From the IMG/VR virus record IMGVR_UViG_3300025137_000040, positions 1 to 59,043 of that record: 59,043 nt of DNA, one strand, 5' to 3'. The notes beneath the pieces were generated by a model. It was not told where the DNA came from and did no database searches. It was given only the letters and a program-made list of their open reading frames with translations. Positions 8,234-21,000 of the stretch are shown piece by piece. The DNA is from a virus. Both the position numbers and the translations under genes were made by a program. The stretch's first letter is position 1. Each line of letters starts with the position of its first letter.

Positions 8234-8911
8234 ATGGCAAACGAAAGGCCCATCACCGTAGCCGAAGGTAGAAACCTGCTTTGGCGCTATACGACCGCAG
8301 ATCAAACCGACGCCGATGGCAGGTTTCTGTTCAGACTTAACCAAGCTGTCGAGCGCATCGTATCCTCCGGTGTTTGGGAGGGCGAAAAAGAATCGGTAAA
8401 CCTTAGCAGCTACATTACAGACGAGGTCCTATCGTTGCCCTACACCTATGATACCATGATGGGGGTCCATGTGGGGGGCAGTCCGCGCACTATTTATTCA
8501 GAAGACATTGAGTTCTCTGTTAGTGGTCCCGGTGCAGTCGATCCAGGCGAGGGGGGAAACCGAGTTATTGATCTCGGCTTTGAGACAAACAGCTTAGGCC
8601 AATCTATTCGTAAATATAAGTTTTTGTCCTCTTCAGATGCCTCAGCTGAGGTTATCGGACGGTGCCGAAAACGCTTCCAGTATATGGTTAGTGACTCGGA
8701 TCTGATCCCTATCGGAAACATAGGAGCGCTCAAGAACGCTATTTTGTGCATCCACTTTGAGGACGAGGGAGACACCGACCGTGCTGAGATCTATTGGCAA
8801 CGTGCAATGAGGACGCTCAACGATGAGCGGACCCTGACCCACACTGGTGTCAACAAGCCTGCGCCTTTCCAGCCCTTCGTTACTGGAAGTAAACCCATTA
8901 GTATGTATTGA
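8234..8911 (+). CDS. Putative head-tail connector/tail tubular-type protein
   Basis: 225 residues. The pattern (N-terminal helix region with LNQAVERIVSSGVWEG, a beta-rich middle, and a C-terminal NAILCIHFEDEGDTDRAEIYWQRAMRTLNDE helix) resembles, from memory, tail tubular or adaptor proteins of marine podoviruses. The match is not strong enough for a gene name. It is the first of five closely packed genes, each overlapping or nearly touching the next, that lead to the giant gene. Confidence 0.55.
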   Translation: MANERPITVAEGRNLLWRYTTADQTDADGRFLFRLNQAVERIVSSGVWEGEKESVNLSSYITDEVLSLPYTYDTMMGVHVGGSPRTIYSEDIEFSVSGPGAVDPGEGGNRVIDLGFETNSLGQSIRKYKFLSSSDASAEVIGRCRKRFQYMVSDSDLIPIGNIGALKNAILCIHFEDEGDTDRAEIYWQRAMRTLNDERTLTHTGVNKPAPFQPFVTGSKPISMY

Positions 8912-9369
8912 TGAGAGCTGACCCTAACAAAATAGCGGCTAATCAAACCCTTAGCGACACGGAGTTCAACAAACGCCTTGCACAAAAGCGTAGACTTCGA
9001 GGTGATATCAATAGGCAAAACCGCTACGCCCGACGGGCCATGTTCAAGTTTCGCAATGATCCCTCTAGAATGCTCGCCGCACAGAGGCTTATGGAAAACG
9101 CTCGCATGATAGGGCAGCGCACTGGTCTGGAGACTACTGGAGGAATCCAAAGTTACGAGGCACTTAGAAACTCAGTGTTTAACGACATGTCCAGAGAGAT
9201 CGATTTCTCCAACCAGGTGTTAGGAATGGCTGAGGATGAACCACAACCCACCCCTTCCCGGGCCCCCCGACAAGATCTTGATGACGATACTGTTGAGCAG
9301 GAACAGATCGACTCAACTGATGACCCTTATTTCCAGAGCCTGCGAACCCGAGCATTTTACGAACTATGA
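8911..9369 (+). CDS. Small putative virion protein
   Basis: 152 residues. The N-terminal half is very basic with Asn, Arg and Ala (KRRLRGDINRQNRYARRAMFKF), and the C-terminal third is acidic (DLDDDTVEQEQIDSTDDP). No family is recognised. ATG 8911 shares its A with the preceding TGA, and its own stop overlaps ATG 9366, so it is part of a coupled set with the internal-protein genes. Confidence 0.6.
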   Translation: MRADPNKIAANQTLSDTEFNKRLAQKRRLRGDINRQNRYARRAMFKFRNDPSRMLAAQRLMENARMIGQRTGLETTGGIQSYEALRNSVFNDMSREIDFSNQVLGMAEDEPQPTPSRAPRQDLDDDTVEQEQIDSTDDPYFQSLRTRAFYEL

Positions 9370-10904
9370 TATCACCTTCATCTAGCCCTGCCGTAGCGGC
9401 ATTTCCTAAAGCCAATTCATTTAGGAAGGCACTGCTCCCCTCCGAAAAGTCTGGCGACAACCCTGATCCTTTGGGCGACAAGCTTAAAAGCCTAAGGGAG
9501 TCCCTGGCTAAAGCCGAAAAAAAACAAATCCCAAAAAGAGTTCCTGACAACTTGTTAGTAACTCTGGATAGAGCCAAAGAGCTAGGAGACTATGAGGAAA
9601 TCAAACGCCTCACAGTAGAGATTCGCGAAGCTCAGAAAGCTACTACGGTAGACTCGGAAAAAATAAAAGAACTTAAGAATAAAATTTCTGTTACTTCTCT
9701 TCAAATGGGTCTTGAAGATCCCTTCCCCTCCGAAAAGTCTGAGGATTCCGCCATGGCTAAGGGTGCTATATTGACGGATGAGGAGCTTGCGGCAGGTAAA
9801 AAAGACGCCGAGGCCGCATCCAGAAAGAGCGAGGAGAGGAGCAAAGGGATTGAAAGGGCCATTGATTCTAAAGGCGATTCGGGGGCCAGCCCTGAAGAGG
9901 ATAAAGAGGATAAAGATTCCTCTACCGATACATCTTCTAAGGAGGGGGCAAACGATAACAGAGCAGAGCCCCGCCTTATGTCGAAGAGCGAAGCGGAAGC
10001 TCAGAAGATACTCAATGAGGAGGAAGCCAAGAAAGCTGCAGTCCGCGCTAGGATTCCTTACGAAACTATACCGATGGGCGGGGGTGCTGGCGCAGGGTTT
10101 CTTCGCACCCCTCGAGCAGTAATGGCTCAGGTCGCGATGCGTGGGGGGATGACGCCTCAGATGAAAGCTGCTGAGCAGTCTGCAGCTAACGCTTCCATCG
10201 CCGAAATCAATCGCCTGAGAGAGACCGACCCCGAAGCTGCAAGACAGATGCAGACTCTTTTCATGGGTAGGCGTCCCATAAATGACTTCAGGACCCCCGA
10301 GGGTACGGAAGTAGTTAGGACTACAGATAGGAAACAGAAAACATCTGGTGGTGCTGGTGGTGCTGGTGGTGCTGGTGGTGCTGGTGGTGCTGGTGGTGCT
10401 GAAGGCTCATCTGACGAGGAAGTTATGGTCAGCCAAAGCACTCGTATTCCCATCCCCGAAAAATACGGAGGAGGTTTTGCTTATGGAGATACCGGAAAAG
10501 GCAGGGGCACGGGTCCTAAAGGTGGGCGCTTTTCTCAGTATGGAACAGGTGAAACTGAGTTCGGCGGACTTACTCGATCCCTCATGGATAACTCTTACAA
10601 GCCTGGCACCGGTATTGTCGATCGAGAAGCCATAAAAGGGTTTGGAAAGGGCACGACCGGTCTTGGGAAAATGATTGTTAACAATGATGTGACCGATGGC
10701 CAGATACGAGATCAAGCTCGAAGGGGTGAAGAGTTTGAAAAGTTCAAGAAGCAAGGTATGGCCGCCGACCTCGCTGCTAAGCAGAAGAAGGACGATGACG
10801 ATGACGATGGTGACGACGATGATAAAGATAAAAATGCGGCGGCTAAGGTCAAGAGAAACAAAGATCTAATGAATCGCACAATGAATCGCACAATGGTTGC
10901 CTGA
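9366..10904 (+). CDS. Low-complexity putative internal virion protein
   Basis: 512 residues, Lys/Glu/Asp-rich and probably mostly disordered or coiled coil. A run of six Gly-Gly-Ala triplets (from 10347) divides it, and a poly-Asp stretch lies near the C-terminus. The arrangement before two further internal-type proteins suggests an ejection or core protein (inference). No family is recognised. It ends with tandem NRTM codons. Confidence 0.6.
   Translation: MISPSSSPAVAAFPKANSFRKALLPSEKSGDNPDPLGDKLKSLRESLAKAEKKQIPKRVPDNLLVTLDRAKELGDYEEIKRLTVEIREAQKATTVDSEKIKELKNKISVTSLQMGLEDPFPSEKSEDSAMAKGAILTDEELAAGKKDAEAASRKSEERSKGIERAIDSKGDSGASPEEDKEDKDSSTDTSSKEGANDNRAEPRLMSKSEAEAQKILNEEEAKKAAVRARIPYETIPMGGGAGAGFLRTPRAVMAQVAMRGGMTPQMKAAEQSAANASIAEINRLRETDPEAARQMQTLFMGRRPINDFRTPEGTEVVRTTDRKQKTSGGAGGAGGAGGAGGAGGAEGSSDEEVMVSQSTRIPIPEKYGGGFAYGDTGKGRGTGPKGGRFSQYGTGETEFGGLTRSLMDNSYKPGTGIVDREAIKGFGKGTTGLGKMIVNNDVTDGQIRDQARRGEEFEKFKKQGMAADLAAKQKKDDDDDDGDDDDKDKNAAAKVKRNKDLMNRTMNRTMVA
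10347..10400 (+). repeat. Six tandem 9-bp repeats (Gly-Gly-Ala linker)
   Basis: GGTGGTGCT is repeated exactly six times within the coding frame, giving (GGA)6. Identical codons in every copy suggest recent slipped-strand expansion. The unit is a multiple of three, so changes in copy number would alter only linker length. Confidence 0.9.
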
Positions 10905-10905
10905 T

Positions 10906-12042
10906 ATGTCTATACTAGACTCAGCATCAAACGAAATGCTAGGTCCAGGGTTTGCTGGTAACTCTGGTACGGTTTTTAGCCCGGCGCTTACTATGGAGGG
11001 ATCCTCTGTAGCAGAGCGCTACCGGCAAGCTTCTAACTACCTGCAGGATCAACAGGTCCTAGCAGCTGGCGCTCAAACCAACCTAAACATGGTTGAGAAT
11101 ATCAAAGCACAGGAGGCTTTGAGGGGTGAGGCAGATGCTCTTGGTAGGATTAAAAACGCAGACCCTTTATCTGTTGAGTTCGAGGATCTTGTTTTAGACC
11201 TAGCTCCAGCAGCAGCTTATTCAAAGCCTATAGCAAGAGCCTTGGATTTAAAGTCTAACCAAAAGAAAAGTTTTGAAGGTCTCCTTAATGGTATGGCCAA
11301 CTCCCTAGGGGCTTCCGGTATTAGTATTGAACAGTCTGATAAACTTTTGTCTACTGCCGAAGACTTACTGAGGTCTCGCAATTATAACGCATTCAGAACC
11401 CACGTTGGCAGAACCCTTGCCATGGCCAACCAGAGGGTTGAGAGAAATCGGATTAGAACACAATCTGAGGAGTATGCTAATAATGAGGTGTTAAAAGACT
11501 TTAGAGCCACACGAGATGAGCTTCGGACGCAGCTTGGGTCAGGAGTCTTTGAAGAGTTCTCTGAGTTTTTCGCGACCGGTCAGGGCACTGTAGCTAGTAC
11601 AAATGCTGATGGAACCCCCAGCAGAAAAGAAGCTTTACCTTCCATAGTCACAAAGGTCGCGAGTAATCAAATCCTCGCTGGCAGTAATTTACCTCGCCTC
11701 AGTCAGCTATCTAACTTTGTTCAAGGTGATTCTGTTAATACTACGGAAGTGGTGGATGCCGCCCGTAATCTTTCAGAGGATGCTTTTGTTTCGAAGTATC
11801 TGGATCAGGAAACAGGTCCCAATCTCATGGGCGAGTCGAGTGGCACTCAGGAGAAGGCTTTTCTCAAGTCTCTATGGGACTCTGTAAACACCATTTATAA
11901 ATTTAGAGACACAGCACAAAGGGCTCGGGCTCTCAACACCCCTAGGCCAACTGCTTCCTCTAAGGGCGCACCCTCAGGCTCCGGAAGGGAAGCGATAGAG
12001 CAGTTCAATAAAATCCTTAGTGATCGCAATACAGATTTATAA
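10906..12042 (+). CDS. Putative internal virion protein
   Basis: 378 residues, predominantly helical and polar, with no signal or membrane segment and no recognised family. Start ATG 10906 lies 2 nt after the preceding TGA; in-frame TTG 10897 is an unlikely alternative. It ends 3 nt before the giant gene. Size, helical nature and position are compatible with an ejection protein analogous to T7 gp15 or P22 ejection proteins (analogy only). Confidence 0.55.
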   Translation: MSILDSASNEMLGPGFAGNSGTVFSPALTMEGSSVAERYRQASNYLQDQQVLAAGAQTNLNMVENIKAQEALRGEADALGRIKNADPLSVEFEDLVLDLAPAAAYSKPIARALDLKSNQKKSFEGLLNGMANSLGASGISIEQSDKLLSTAEDLLRSRNYNAFRTHVGRTLAMANQRVERNRIRTQSEEYANNEVLKDFRATRDELRTQLGSGVFEEFSEFFATGQGTVASTNADGTPSRKEALPSIVTKVASNQILAGSNLPRLSQLSNFVQGDSVNTTEVVDAARNLSEDAFVSKYLDQETGPNLMGESSGTQEKAFLKSLWDSVNTIYKFRDTAQRARALNTPRPTASSKGAPSGSGREAIEQFNKILSDRNTDL

Positions 12043-12045
12043 GAG

Positions 12046-15000
12046 ATGGAAGCGCTGACATTACCTTCGTGGGATGCAATAACGTCTGATCCCGCGTGGG
12101 GAACAGCGAATCAGGATGAGCAGAAACGTCTTTTTGACTCCTGGAGAGAGGTTGCAGAAGAGCAGTTCGATCTGGAAGCTGCCAGCCCCGACAACCTTCG
12201 ACAGTTCAATACCTTTAATGAGGTCCGTAGCCTACAGCTAGACAGAGGTAACGGTAGCTCTCAGGAGCTTGATTTCGAAGCCTACAAGGTCCAAGCACCC
12301 AACTACTTAGGGGGTCTAGAGAATACCCTCAGACGGAGGATGGGTTCTGCGAAAGCAGAGAGTGACTGGACCACTAGAACCCACGAAGGGAAGCTGGATG
12401 TAAACCCCTATCTTTCTCTCGCTGGTTATGACCGCTATAAGGAGGAGATCCTTGCCACCGATGCTCCCCGTCGGGAGAAGATTGAAGCGCTTTCAGAGTT
12501 CAAGTATGCACAGGCTATGGCTCAACAAGACCTTGGTGTGCGTGCTAGCTCTAAAACTATAAAGCTAAGTGACAGGCTGTTGCCAGGTAAAGATGTCTTC
12601 AGTGAGGACTCTGAGGATGGTGAGCTAGACGTTGAGGCAGCAAAAATGTTTTTGCGCCCACGGGATCTCAAAGAGATTAAAAACACCGGGTCATCCGTTC
12701 GCCTTTCAGATCCTGGGATTGTGGATGACGTGGCCTACCGTTTTCTTCGAGAGCGGGGGTTAACAAGTCTGGCTGAAGAAGCTCTCAATGGCAGTGAGTC
12801 TGTTAGGAACTCATTAAGAGATTCTTATATGGACTCTATCATGGAGCTTGGGGACACCTGGGCAAAAGATGAGTCAACACCCGAGGGTCAGTTTAGAAAA
12901 TTAACCAGCGGTGAGGTTGTTTTTAATCCTTCTTGGCTTACCACAGCTACAGATGAGGAGATAGATTTAGCCCTCGGCGCTGCTGAGGTTCCCACTGGTG
13001 AAATAAAGCGTGCCAAAGCTGAGGCCCAGGGGTCCAGAGAGTCCTTCGCCGAAAACGCTGTCGCCGTGATGCTCAACGGATCAATTGATTCTTTAGCTGG
13101 TATGGTGACCGAGGGGATTGTGTTGCCTAGGTCCGCAGAGTTTCGTCGTTTCTACTATGCCAACAAAGACAAGTATGAAACCAACAGTGAGCTATTAGGA
13201 GCCTTCACTGAGGCGACTAAAAACCCTGGCTTAATCGGGGGTATGAAACGTCTCTTAAATGCGAGGACCCCCATTGGAATCTACGGCACGCTTCTAGATA
13301 TCTTTTCAGACGAGTTTAGCCCAGCAGAAACCACGGGTAACTTTTTGAAAAACTTTGAGGAGGGGGCCTTGCAGGGAGTCGGGACCTTTGGGCTAGGTCT
13401 ATTTACCTTTTTGGGAGGACGCCTCCCTGGGATGGACCGTGATGAGTCCATCGAAGCTGTCTCTCTACTCAGAAATAATCTTCAGGAGCAAGACGAAATA
13501 TTTGGGTCTGGGTCAAAGTGGGGAAGAATCCTAGGCCAAGAAGCGGGGATGCTTCTGCTGCCTGGCGCGGGGGCTTTAGCTGGATCCGCAATCCGTAGCG
13601 GAGCTGGATCCGCAATCCGTAGCGGAGTTGGTGCGGCCGCAGCGAAAAGCACTACTAGCAGGACTAACTTCCTAGCGATTAAATTACAGGAACATGCGGC
13701 AAGGGGGCTTACATCCAGAATGGCCCTAACCAGCTCGGATGATTTGGCAAAGGCCGCTTCGAAATCTCTAGCGGGGAACATTTACTTTGGTCTTCAAGCT
13801 TCCAGATCTGCCGAGGCAACTTTTCAAGACGCCTACATTAACTACCGTGACGAGGCCATCTTAATGGGTATGTCGCCCGAGGAGGCTGAAGCGTCGGCGA
13901 AAAGCCGAGCCTACCCTGTTGCAATAGCCGATGGGATTAAGACAGGGATTCTTATGAAGCTCATCCCTGGCGGAACTGAGGCCTTGTTCTCCGCTAACGC
14001 TCTGAGGGGTGTTACTTTTAAACAGGCGAACGAGGCTCTTGGCAAAGGGTGGCTAACAAAAGTATCTAAAAACCCCAGAGCCCTTGCCACCGCTACTGGT
14101 CAGCTGCTTAAACCCTTCTTTGCTTCCTCAGGTAAAGAGGCTGTGGAGGAATTCACAGACGAACTCTTATCCGGTGTCCTTGCGATGGGGACCTACAATC
14201 CGGAGATGCAGCTATCGGAGGCCTTCGAGCACGCATTAACTGGGGCGCTCGCTGGAGGTATTCTTGGAAGTGCTGGCGCTATCAATAGTGAGGGTGCATC
14301 TGTCCAGCAAGCGGAGAGGTTCAAGGATAAGATATCTCAATACCTCAAAGAAACCGCAGTCGAGACTGCTTCCACCAGTCCGGAGACGGCTGCGAAGTTA
14401 GCCGACGCTGCTGAGGCTGTGGGTGAGCAGCCGGTTACTCCAGGCCAGATACCCCCTGTCGAAGGTGGGTCAGAAAAGGTTATTAACACTTTAACTGGCG
14501 CTTTAAATGCGGCGCAGAAAGTCGCAGCGGACGAAAAGCTAAGTCCAAACGAGAAGAGAAAGGCTCTTGGAAGGCTTAGGGAAACTATTGACTTACGTTC
14601 AGATGGGGAGGAGGCCCAACTTCAGAAGATAGACAACCTAATAAACAATATCCCAAAATCCGCCGACGAGGCTTTGGGCGGTAAGCCCGGCTCTGGGAAG
14701 CCCCGCGCTGGTGGCCTCAATACTGAACAAAAAGTAAAGCAGTTTGATCAGATACTAGAGAATTTCTCCTCGCCAATTGAGCAACTTCCGCAGGGAGAGG
14801 CTGAGGAGGGTGCGCCACCCACGTCGCGAACCATGTCAAGGGATGGCATACGGGCGCTGATCGATGATCTATTCGCTGTGGATGATCAAGTCAAAGCCGA
14901 GAAACTAAAGGCAGAGGTGGATGGTATTTTCGCCTCGAGAAAACTAGTTGGGTCTTCCTACAGAGATGTGGAGATCGACCTCGACGAAGAGTCAGGCAAG

Positions 15001-18000
15001 GCAAAAGGGAAGAAGGGGTCGGCTAGTCTGAATAAGGGTAAGCTCTCAGTGGGCTTGAAAACTTTTTTGGATAAGGTTGCTGAGATCGACAAAGCAGCGG
15101 GGGCTGAGACTGAGGCTGACTCTGATTCAGATCTGAAGGATGAGTTAAGCAACTTAATCATTAAAGAATACAACAAGGCCAGAGAAGGCTTCAACAAGAA
15201 CGCTAAAGACACTGACAAGAGGGGCCGTTTTGAGAGGGCAATCGAGGCTGGGGAGGGCACAGACGCCCTCCTGGCCCCGCTCCTCGGTACAAATAAAACA
15301 ACTGGCAACCCTATTTTAGAAACCGACGGCCAAATCGGAAAGCGCATCGAAAAGGCCCTTAAGAATAACCAAAACACGAATCCAGGAAACAACGATGGGC
15401 AAGACATTCAAAGATCGAAGGGATCGGAGGGAGGACAGGGGGACTCAACTGCGGAGAATCAAGGGGAACAAGAAGGTTCAACTTCCGGATCCGAAGAAGC
15501 TCCGGAGGGAGAAGCCGGTGGAAGAGCGGCTGTAGACTCCGAAGGAGGAGATAGAGATTCTGCTTCTCCCCCAGAAGAAACCGACGAGGGCTCCGGAAGG
15601 TCTGATGAGGAAGAGAATGATGAAAAGGCAGTGGAGGGCCAACTAGATAATGATCCTTTACAAGAAAAAATAAACGAGCTGATTGAGGCGCGGGTTAACG
15701 ACGAGACCTCTCCTAGTTATGGTATGCCGATTTTTCGTTCGGATATTACAGGGTTCAGCACTTCCGAGAAAACTCAAATCCTTGAGGCCGTTAACTCTAA
15801 GCTCTTCGAAAAGTGGGGTATTGATGAGACTAAGTTTGTAGTTGGTCCTCAAGGACAGCGGCAGGCCTACAAGTATCCGTGGGAAAACGACAAGAAAGAT
15901 GGCTTTGCTTTCGTTAACCACCCCTACTATATGGCGGCTGCTCTGTCCCACAAGGAGAGTGGGGGCAAGATAAAGGTGCCCGAGGATGTGGGTGAAATTC
16001 ACCCCAGGCTAATCGTTGAAGACGGGTTTGTTGTCGGTGCGGTAACTGATGTGACAACGGAGGAGTTCAAGTCAAGAACTGGAGAGCGCTCAACCAAGTG
16101 GGGTGGAGGAGTTCAGAATGGGTTAATGGTCGTAGGCTCTGGAGAGTATAATTTAAAAAACTTGCTCTCGGATGTTGCAAAACCTAGTCGAGTCGCGTCC
16201 GCTAAAAAAGCGGGGGGCAAGGTTTCTAAGAAGGTCGAGGAAAAACGAAAAGACATCGACGGTATTGGGGCCTGGGATACCACTGACACTGAGAAAGAAA
16301 TCTTTGGAGAGAGCCTAGAGGTAGGCCTACTAGAAATGGTAGCTTCTATTTTTGACTCATCCCTAGCCAACCCGGCAGCAATTTACAAGGCAGCGGAGAT
16401 CGTTGTTTTGGCCACGCTAAAGACGAGAGCCAAAGCCCTTGGGGACCTGAATTTTGACCAATTAAACGACTTTGTGGCTGAGGGACGCAAAGATGAGAAG
16501 CTAGCTCCTTTGTTTGATATATTGGAAAAGTCTGAATTTAAAAATATTCATGCGCTGGTAGCCAGTCCCAAAGCCCTAGAGTTTGCTGCTCAAACGGAGG
16601 CTGAGGTTGAGGAAAGGGGCAAGATATACAGCTTAGGCCAGATAGCTGCCATCGCTTCGTCCTCCAGCACAAGCGACGAACAAAGTACTGGTGACTTTTC
16701 CCTTGACGAGAATCGGGACTCTGCTCCCCAGCCAGTAAGTCCGGAGGAAAATCTTGATGGTGACGAGCAGTTTGATCAGCTTCGGGAAGAACAAACCTCC
16801 GATAAGGCCAACGAATCGGACCTACCGGACGCTCCCGATACTCCGACACCATCGGATGGTGCCGGTGAGTTGACCATAAGTGAGGAATTCGAAGCAGTTA
16901 TCGATGCTTGGGACTACTATCTCAGGAATATTGCGGACCAGAATAAGGTTATCTACCCCGATGATGAGGTGGAACGCCGAAATCTAATTAACGATGTTTT
17001 GTTTAACCTATCCTTAAATGGAATAAAGCTAGGTGCAGAGTGGGACATCGCCGACGAAGCCGCTATATTTGAAGGAGAGTATGGAAGGGTCTCCGAAAAA
17101 TCACGGAGTCGAGCAGCGTTGGAAGAAGCCGAGGCGCTTCAAGTTAGGGCACAGTTCGAAGCTCTTGGCTTAGAAGCTGAGAATCAGTCTGGCGATATTA
17201 TAGACGCGCTCAGAATTATTGCAGAGGACAGCGGTAGTGATAACTACCTGAGAACCCTTGCTCAGATCTTCTTGAATAACCCTAAACTGCTCGAGGGCAC
17301 CACACTTAGGTTAATGGATGCACCTGGGGCTGAATGGGCGGGACTGTTTTCTCACCGCTTCAACACGATAGTATTGAACGTAGCCAAGACTAACCCACGA
17401 GGAGTAGCGGACACTTTGGTTCACGAGGGACTGCACCGAGCGCTTGACTCTATGCTTGAGTCTCCTCAGACAGAAGCTCAAGAGGCTCTGGTCAAAAGCA
17501 TTGATCGACTAGTTAAAGCGGCTCGACTGGTTGCGATTGACTTCTCTCGTAACTCGGCGAATGCGTTCACAATTCTTGAAAGCATTGCGAGGAGAGTCGC
17601 CGATGAATCGAGTGTTGGTCAGTTGATTAAGATGCTGGAACAAGAGGGAGGATTCTACGCAGAAAATCGAGACCTTTCTGCGATGCCAGAGGACGAGTTG
17701 AGAACCCTCGCCTACAGAGCACGCCTCGATATTAACAAAGCCTCGTTCTACGCCAACGGAGTTGGTGACCTGTTCTACGCTCTCGGCATGGATGAGGTTG
17801 GCGATAACGAAGTGCTAAGTCCGGTTCAGACAAGGCGGGAGTTCCTTGTTCACTCTTTGACCGATCTCCACTTTCAGGAGTTCTTGAAGCGGGTGAAGCT
17901 AGATGGTGATAGGGTTGACCTAGTGAGGGGTAGCCTTTGGTCTATCACATTGCGGAACTTCGGTCGCATGCTTACAGGGCGCTCCCAGATTGGACAAGAG

Positions 18001-21000
18001 CTAGAAGAAACTCTCGACACGGCACTCACTTTAATAGGAGATCCCCTATGGGCTACTATTCCTGAGGGAGCTAAGGTCCAAGTTAGAGATGAAGACGCTG
18101 ACCTTTCTTTGGACAATGTTAGGAATAATTTGACAAACAGCAGATCTCGTGCTAAACTCCCCCTCGATGGAAGCCGAAGAACCCAAGCCAGCCAAAGTCA
18201 GCCCCTCGAAATCCTGGGACGAGTTGACCCCGGAAGAGCTAGTAGAGCGGCAGACGGAGCAACTGGAGAATTCGCTTCGGCTGCGACGGAAGATTCGCAA
18301 CTCTCAGACTTAGCAAGGGCACTACCTGGCTTGTCTGCTGAGGAGGAGTCTTTTCTAGAGAGTCTGCGAGAAGGGGGGCAGGAACACGACGTTACCCCTA
18401 GGGTTGCAGACCGAATTTACAAGAGCCGAAAGCCGCTTGGCGGCGAAGCTCCAGGAGTTCCCTTCGACTATGTTTTGCGAGTTGGTTTGTTTAACCAGCT
18501 GTTTGGCACGGACATACAGTTGCATGGTCTGTACAATGATCGCCTAATAACTTCTCAACAGTGGATCAGAGCAGAAGACCCCTCGAACCCACACCCCACC
18601 GCCGACGAGGTGCAGGATTACCTGGAGAGTAATGGGTGGAGCGAGAGCGATTCCACCACGGCAGAGTGGGCCAAAGGCCCCTACAGGATCAGTGACGCTT
18701 ACCCTGACAACTTCATCAAGACTGAAGAAGGGGTCCAGCCAATTGATTTATTCGTTGAGATTCAGGCAGTAGCAGACCAAACCTCGGATGACGAGTTTGA
18801 GGGTGACATCCTGGGGGATGAGTCTTCTGACTTATCCAGATCGCCTTTTGAAGATGAGGGGGACCTTTTTGGAGATCCCTTCGAAGATGTAGGCGACTAC
18901 TCCTTCTCTAGAGCGGCTACTCCTCAGCTGACTGTAGGCCGAGTAGTAGATCGGGTCATCAGTGACCGCGACATGCAACGAGGTATACCCGGGGTGAATA
19001 CTCCTGAGGAGTATCGCAGCTATATTCATTCCTTAGCCTCCCAATACTTTGGGGACCTTCAATCCACAACTGTCGAGGGTGTCGAAAGGATGGATGTATT
19101 GTTGGGCAATTACGGGCCGACTGCTGCCCGTCACCTCGCTGAGGTAGAAGCTCTGGTTGAAATCGCTGAGGGTAAGTTCCTTGGTAAGCTCTCAGAATAT
19201 GCGGTCATGGGATCTTACTCCCCAGAACCTCTCCTGGCCAAGGCTGCGGCTATGCTTGGTGTATCCTCTGAGGTAGTGGATGACGCCGAAGTCGCGCTTG
19301 CCACGGACGGTAGCACCTTAATAGGTGCGGATAACATAGGCGAGGTCGCCGCAGTGCTCCACCTGTATAGGACTTACATAAAATCTTTTCCGGACGAAGT
19401 CGCTGGACTGATGTCAGGAATGGTAGACGCAATAATTGGGGATCCATTTACCTTACCAACAACACCAGACAAGGAGGCTCAGCCTTCCTTCTCCCGTGCA
19501 TCTACTTTCCTAGAAACCCTTACTGATGCTTTCATACTTCGCGATGATCCTGACTTAGCTGTGGCATTAACTCGGGAGTCCTACAACAGGGATGGACTCA
19601 TAGCGGCAGGTATTGAACCTAACCGATTCCGAAGGGCGTTCGGAACAGCGGGTAAATTTGGTAGAAAAATAGCTCCCCTTAAACTGGAGTTAGAAGGCGA
19701 ACTTAAAGCGGGGAACAAGGATGCAGAGTTCCACGGGAATAGAGTGCTTAGCCTAATGGATGAAACCTTTGGAAAAAATCCTACAGAGGATGAACTAAAA
19801 CTGATCAATATTGTTTTGGGAAGTACTGACGATGACGTGGTCCTAAATACAGGAGTCCCGGGCGCATACCAAGACCTTATAGAAGACAGAAAAGCCCTCG
19901 AGAAGACGGCGAAATCTGCCCGACGCGCAGAAGTAAACCGCTTAAAAGCAAAGCTTAAGAAGCAGGACCCTGAAAAATACCTAAAGGAGAAGGCAAGAAC
20001 CAAAGAGGAATGGACAAAGGGCTGGGATGAAATTGATAAACTTTATCAGAGAGACCTCAATAACCTCTACGCCCAGGCAGTTCCTGTGTATAGGCAGCAA
20101 GTAAGGGACCCGGCAGCGAGGGAGCTAAGGGAACGAAGCGAGGAGCTTTACGTAGCGGTTGAGTCGTTAAGAAAAGCCATAGATACCCTGTCTGACGCTT
20201 TAATTAACTCTGGAACTTTGGAACACGAGTCCCTTGTGGACCTTAGGACTAAAATACAGAACAACCGAGGCATCTATCTGATGCGCTCCTACGAGATACA
20301 TGACCAGATCGGATACAGAAAATGGTTGCAGAGTCTGGACCCTGAAGCTCGTCGCCGAGTGAGGGAAGCTCGAGATCAGATTCGAGGGGATATGATAGCG
20401 GAGCAGGTTGAGAAAACCAAGGCGATAGCGGATAAGAAAGGGGTAGTGTTAAGCGATGCGGAACTTAAGAAAAAGGCCGAGGCAAATGTAAAAGAGAAAG
20501 CTGTGCTCCTTAAGCTAGCCGGTTTCCTAAATTCCGTTGATTCAATGACCCTGGAAGGGGGGATGGGCTTGGTGAATCTGGGTGTCCTTCAAGAAAGAAA
20601 AGATATCCCCGAGGGACTTCGAACTGGAATGGGTCAGTATGATGATAATTTATTCAACGCTACCCGTACGCTTGTCGCACTCAATTCTTTGGTGGCTAAT
20701 CAAAAGTTTTTTAAGGACGTAGAGACCACTCTCAAAGATTCAAACACTAAGGAAGTGGTAGTGATTACCAAGGACGAGAAGTTAGGAATGGAGGAGGGCC
20801 TGCAAAAGTTGGGAGGAGATAGGAAAACTTTAGCGGATTCAACCTATGGCGCTCTTCAGGGTTACTATGTCCTACCCGAAATTAAGCAGGCGTTTGAGGA
20901 AATGCAGCCTACTGACTTGGGGCGCTTCCAGTCCACAGTAATGTGGGTTGCTGCCCAGACAATGGCTAATCTGACTGCCCGAAGACTTAGGACTCATGTT

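Noticed and set aside
10157-10453. Proline-rich minus-strand ORF
   Set aside because: The Ala-Pro-Pro repeats are the reverse complement of the (GGA)6 codons of the plus gene.
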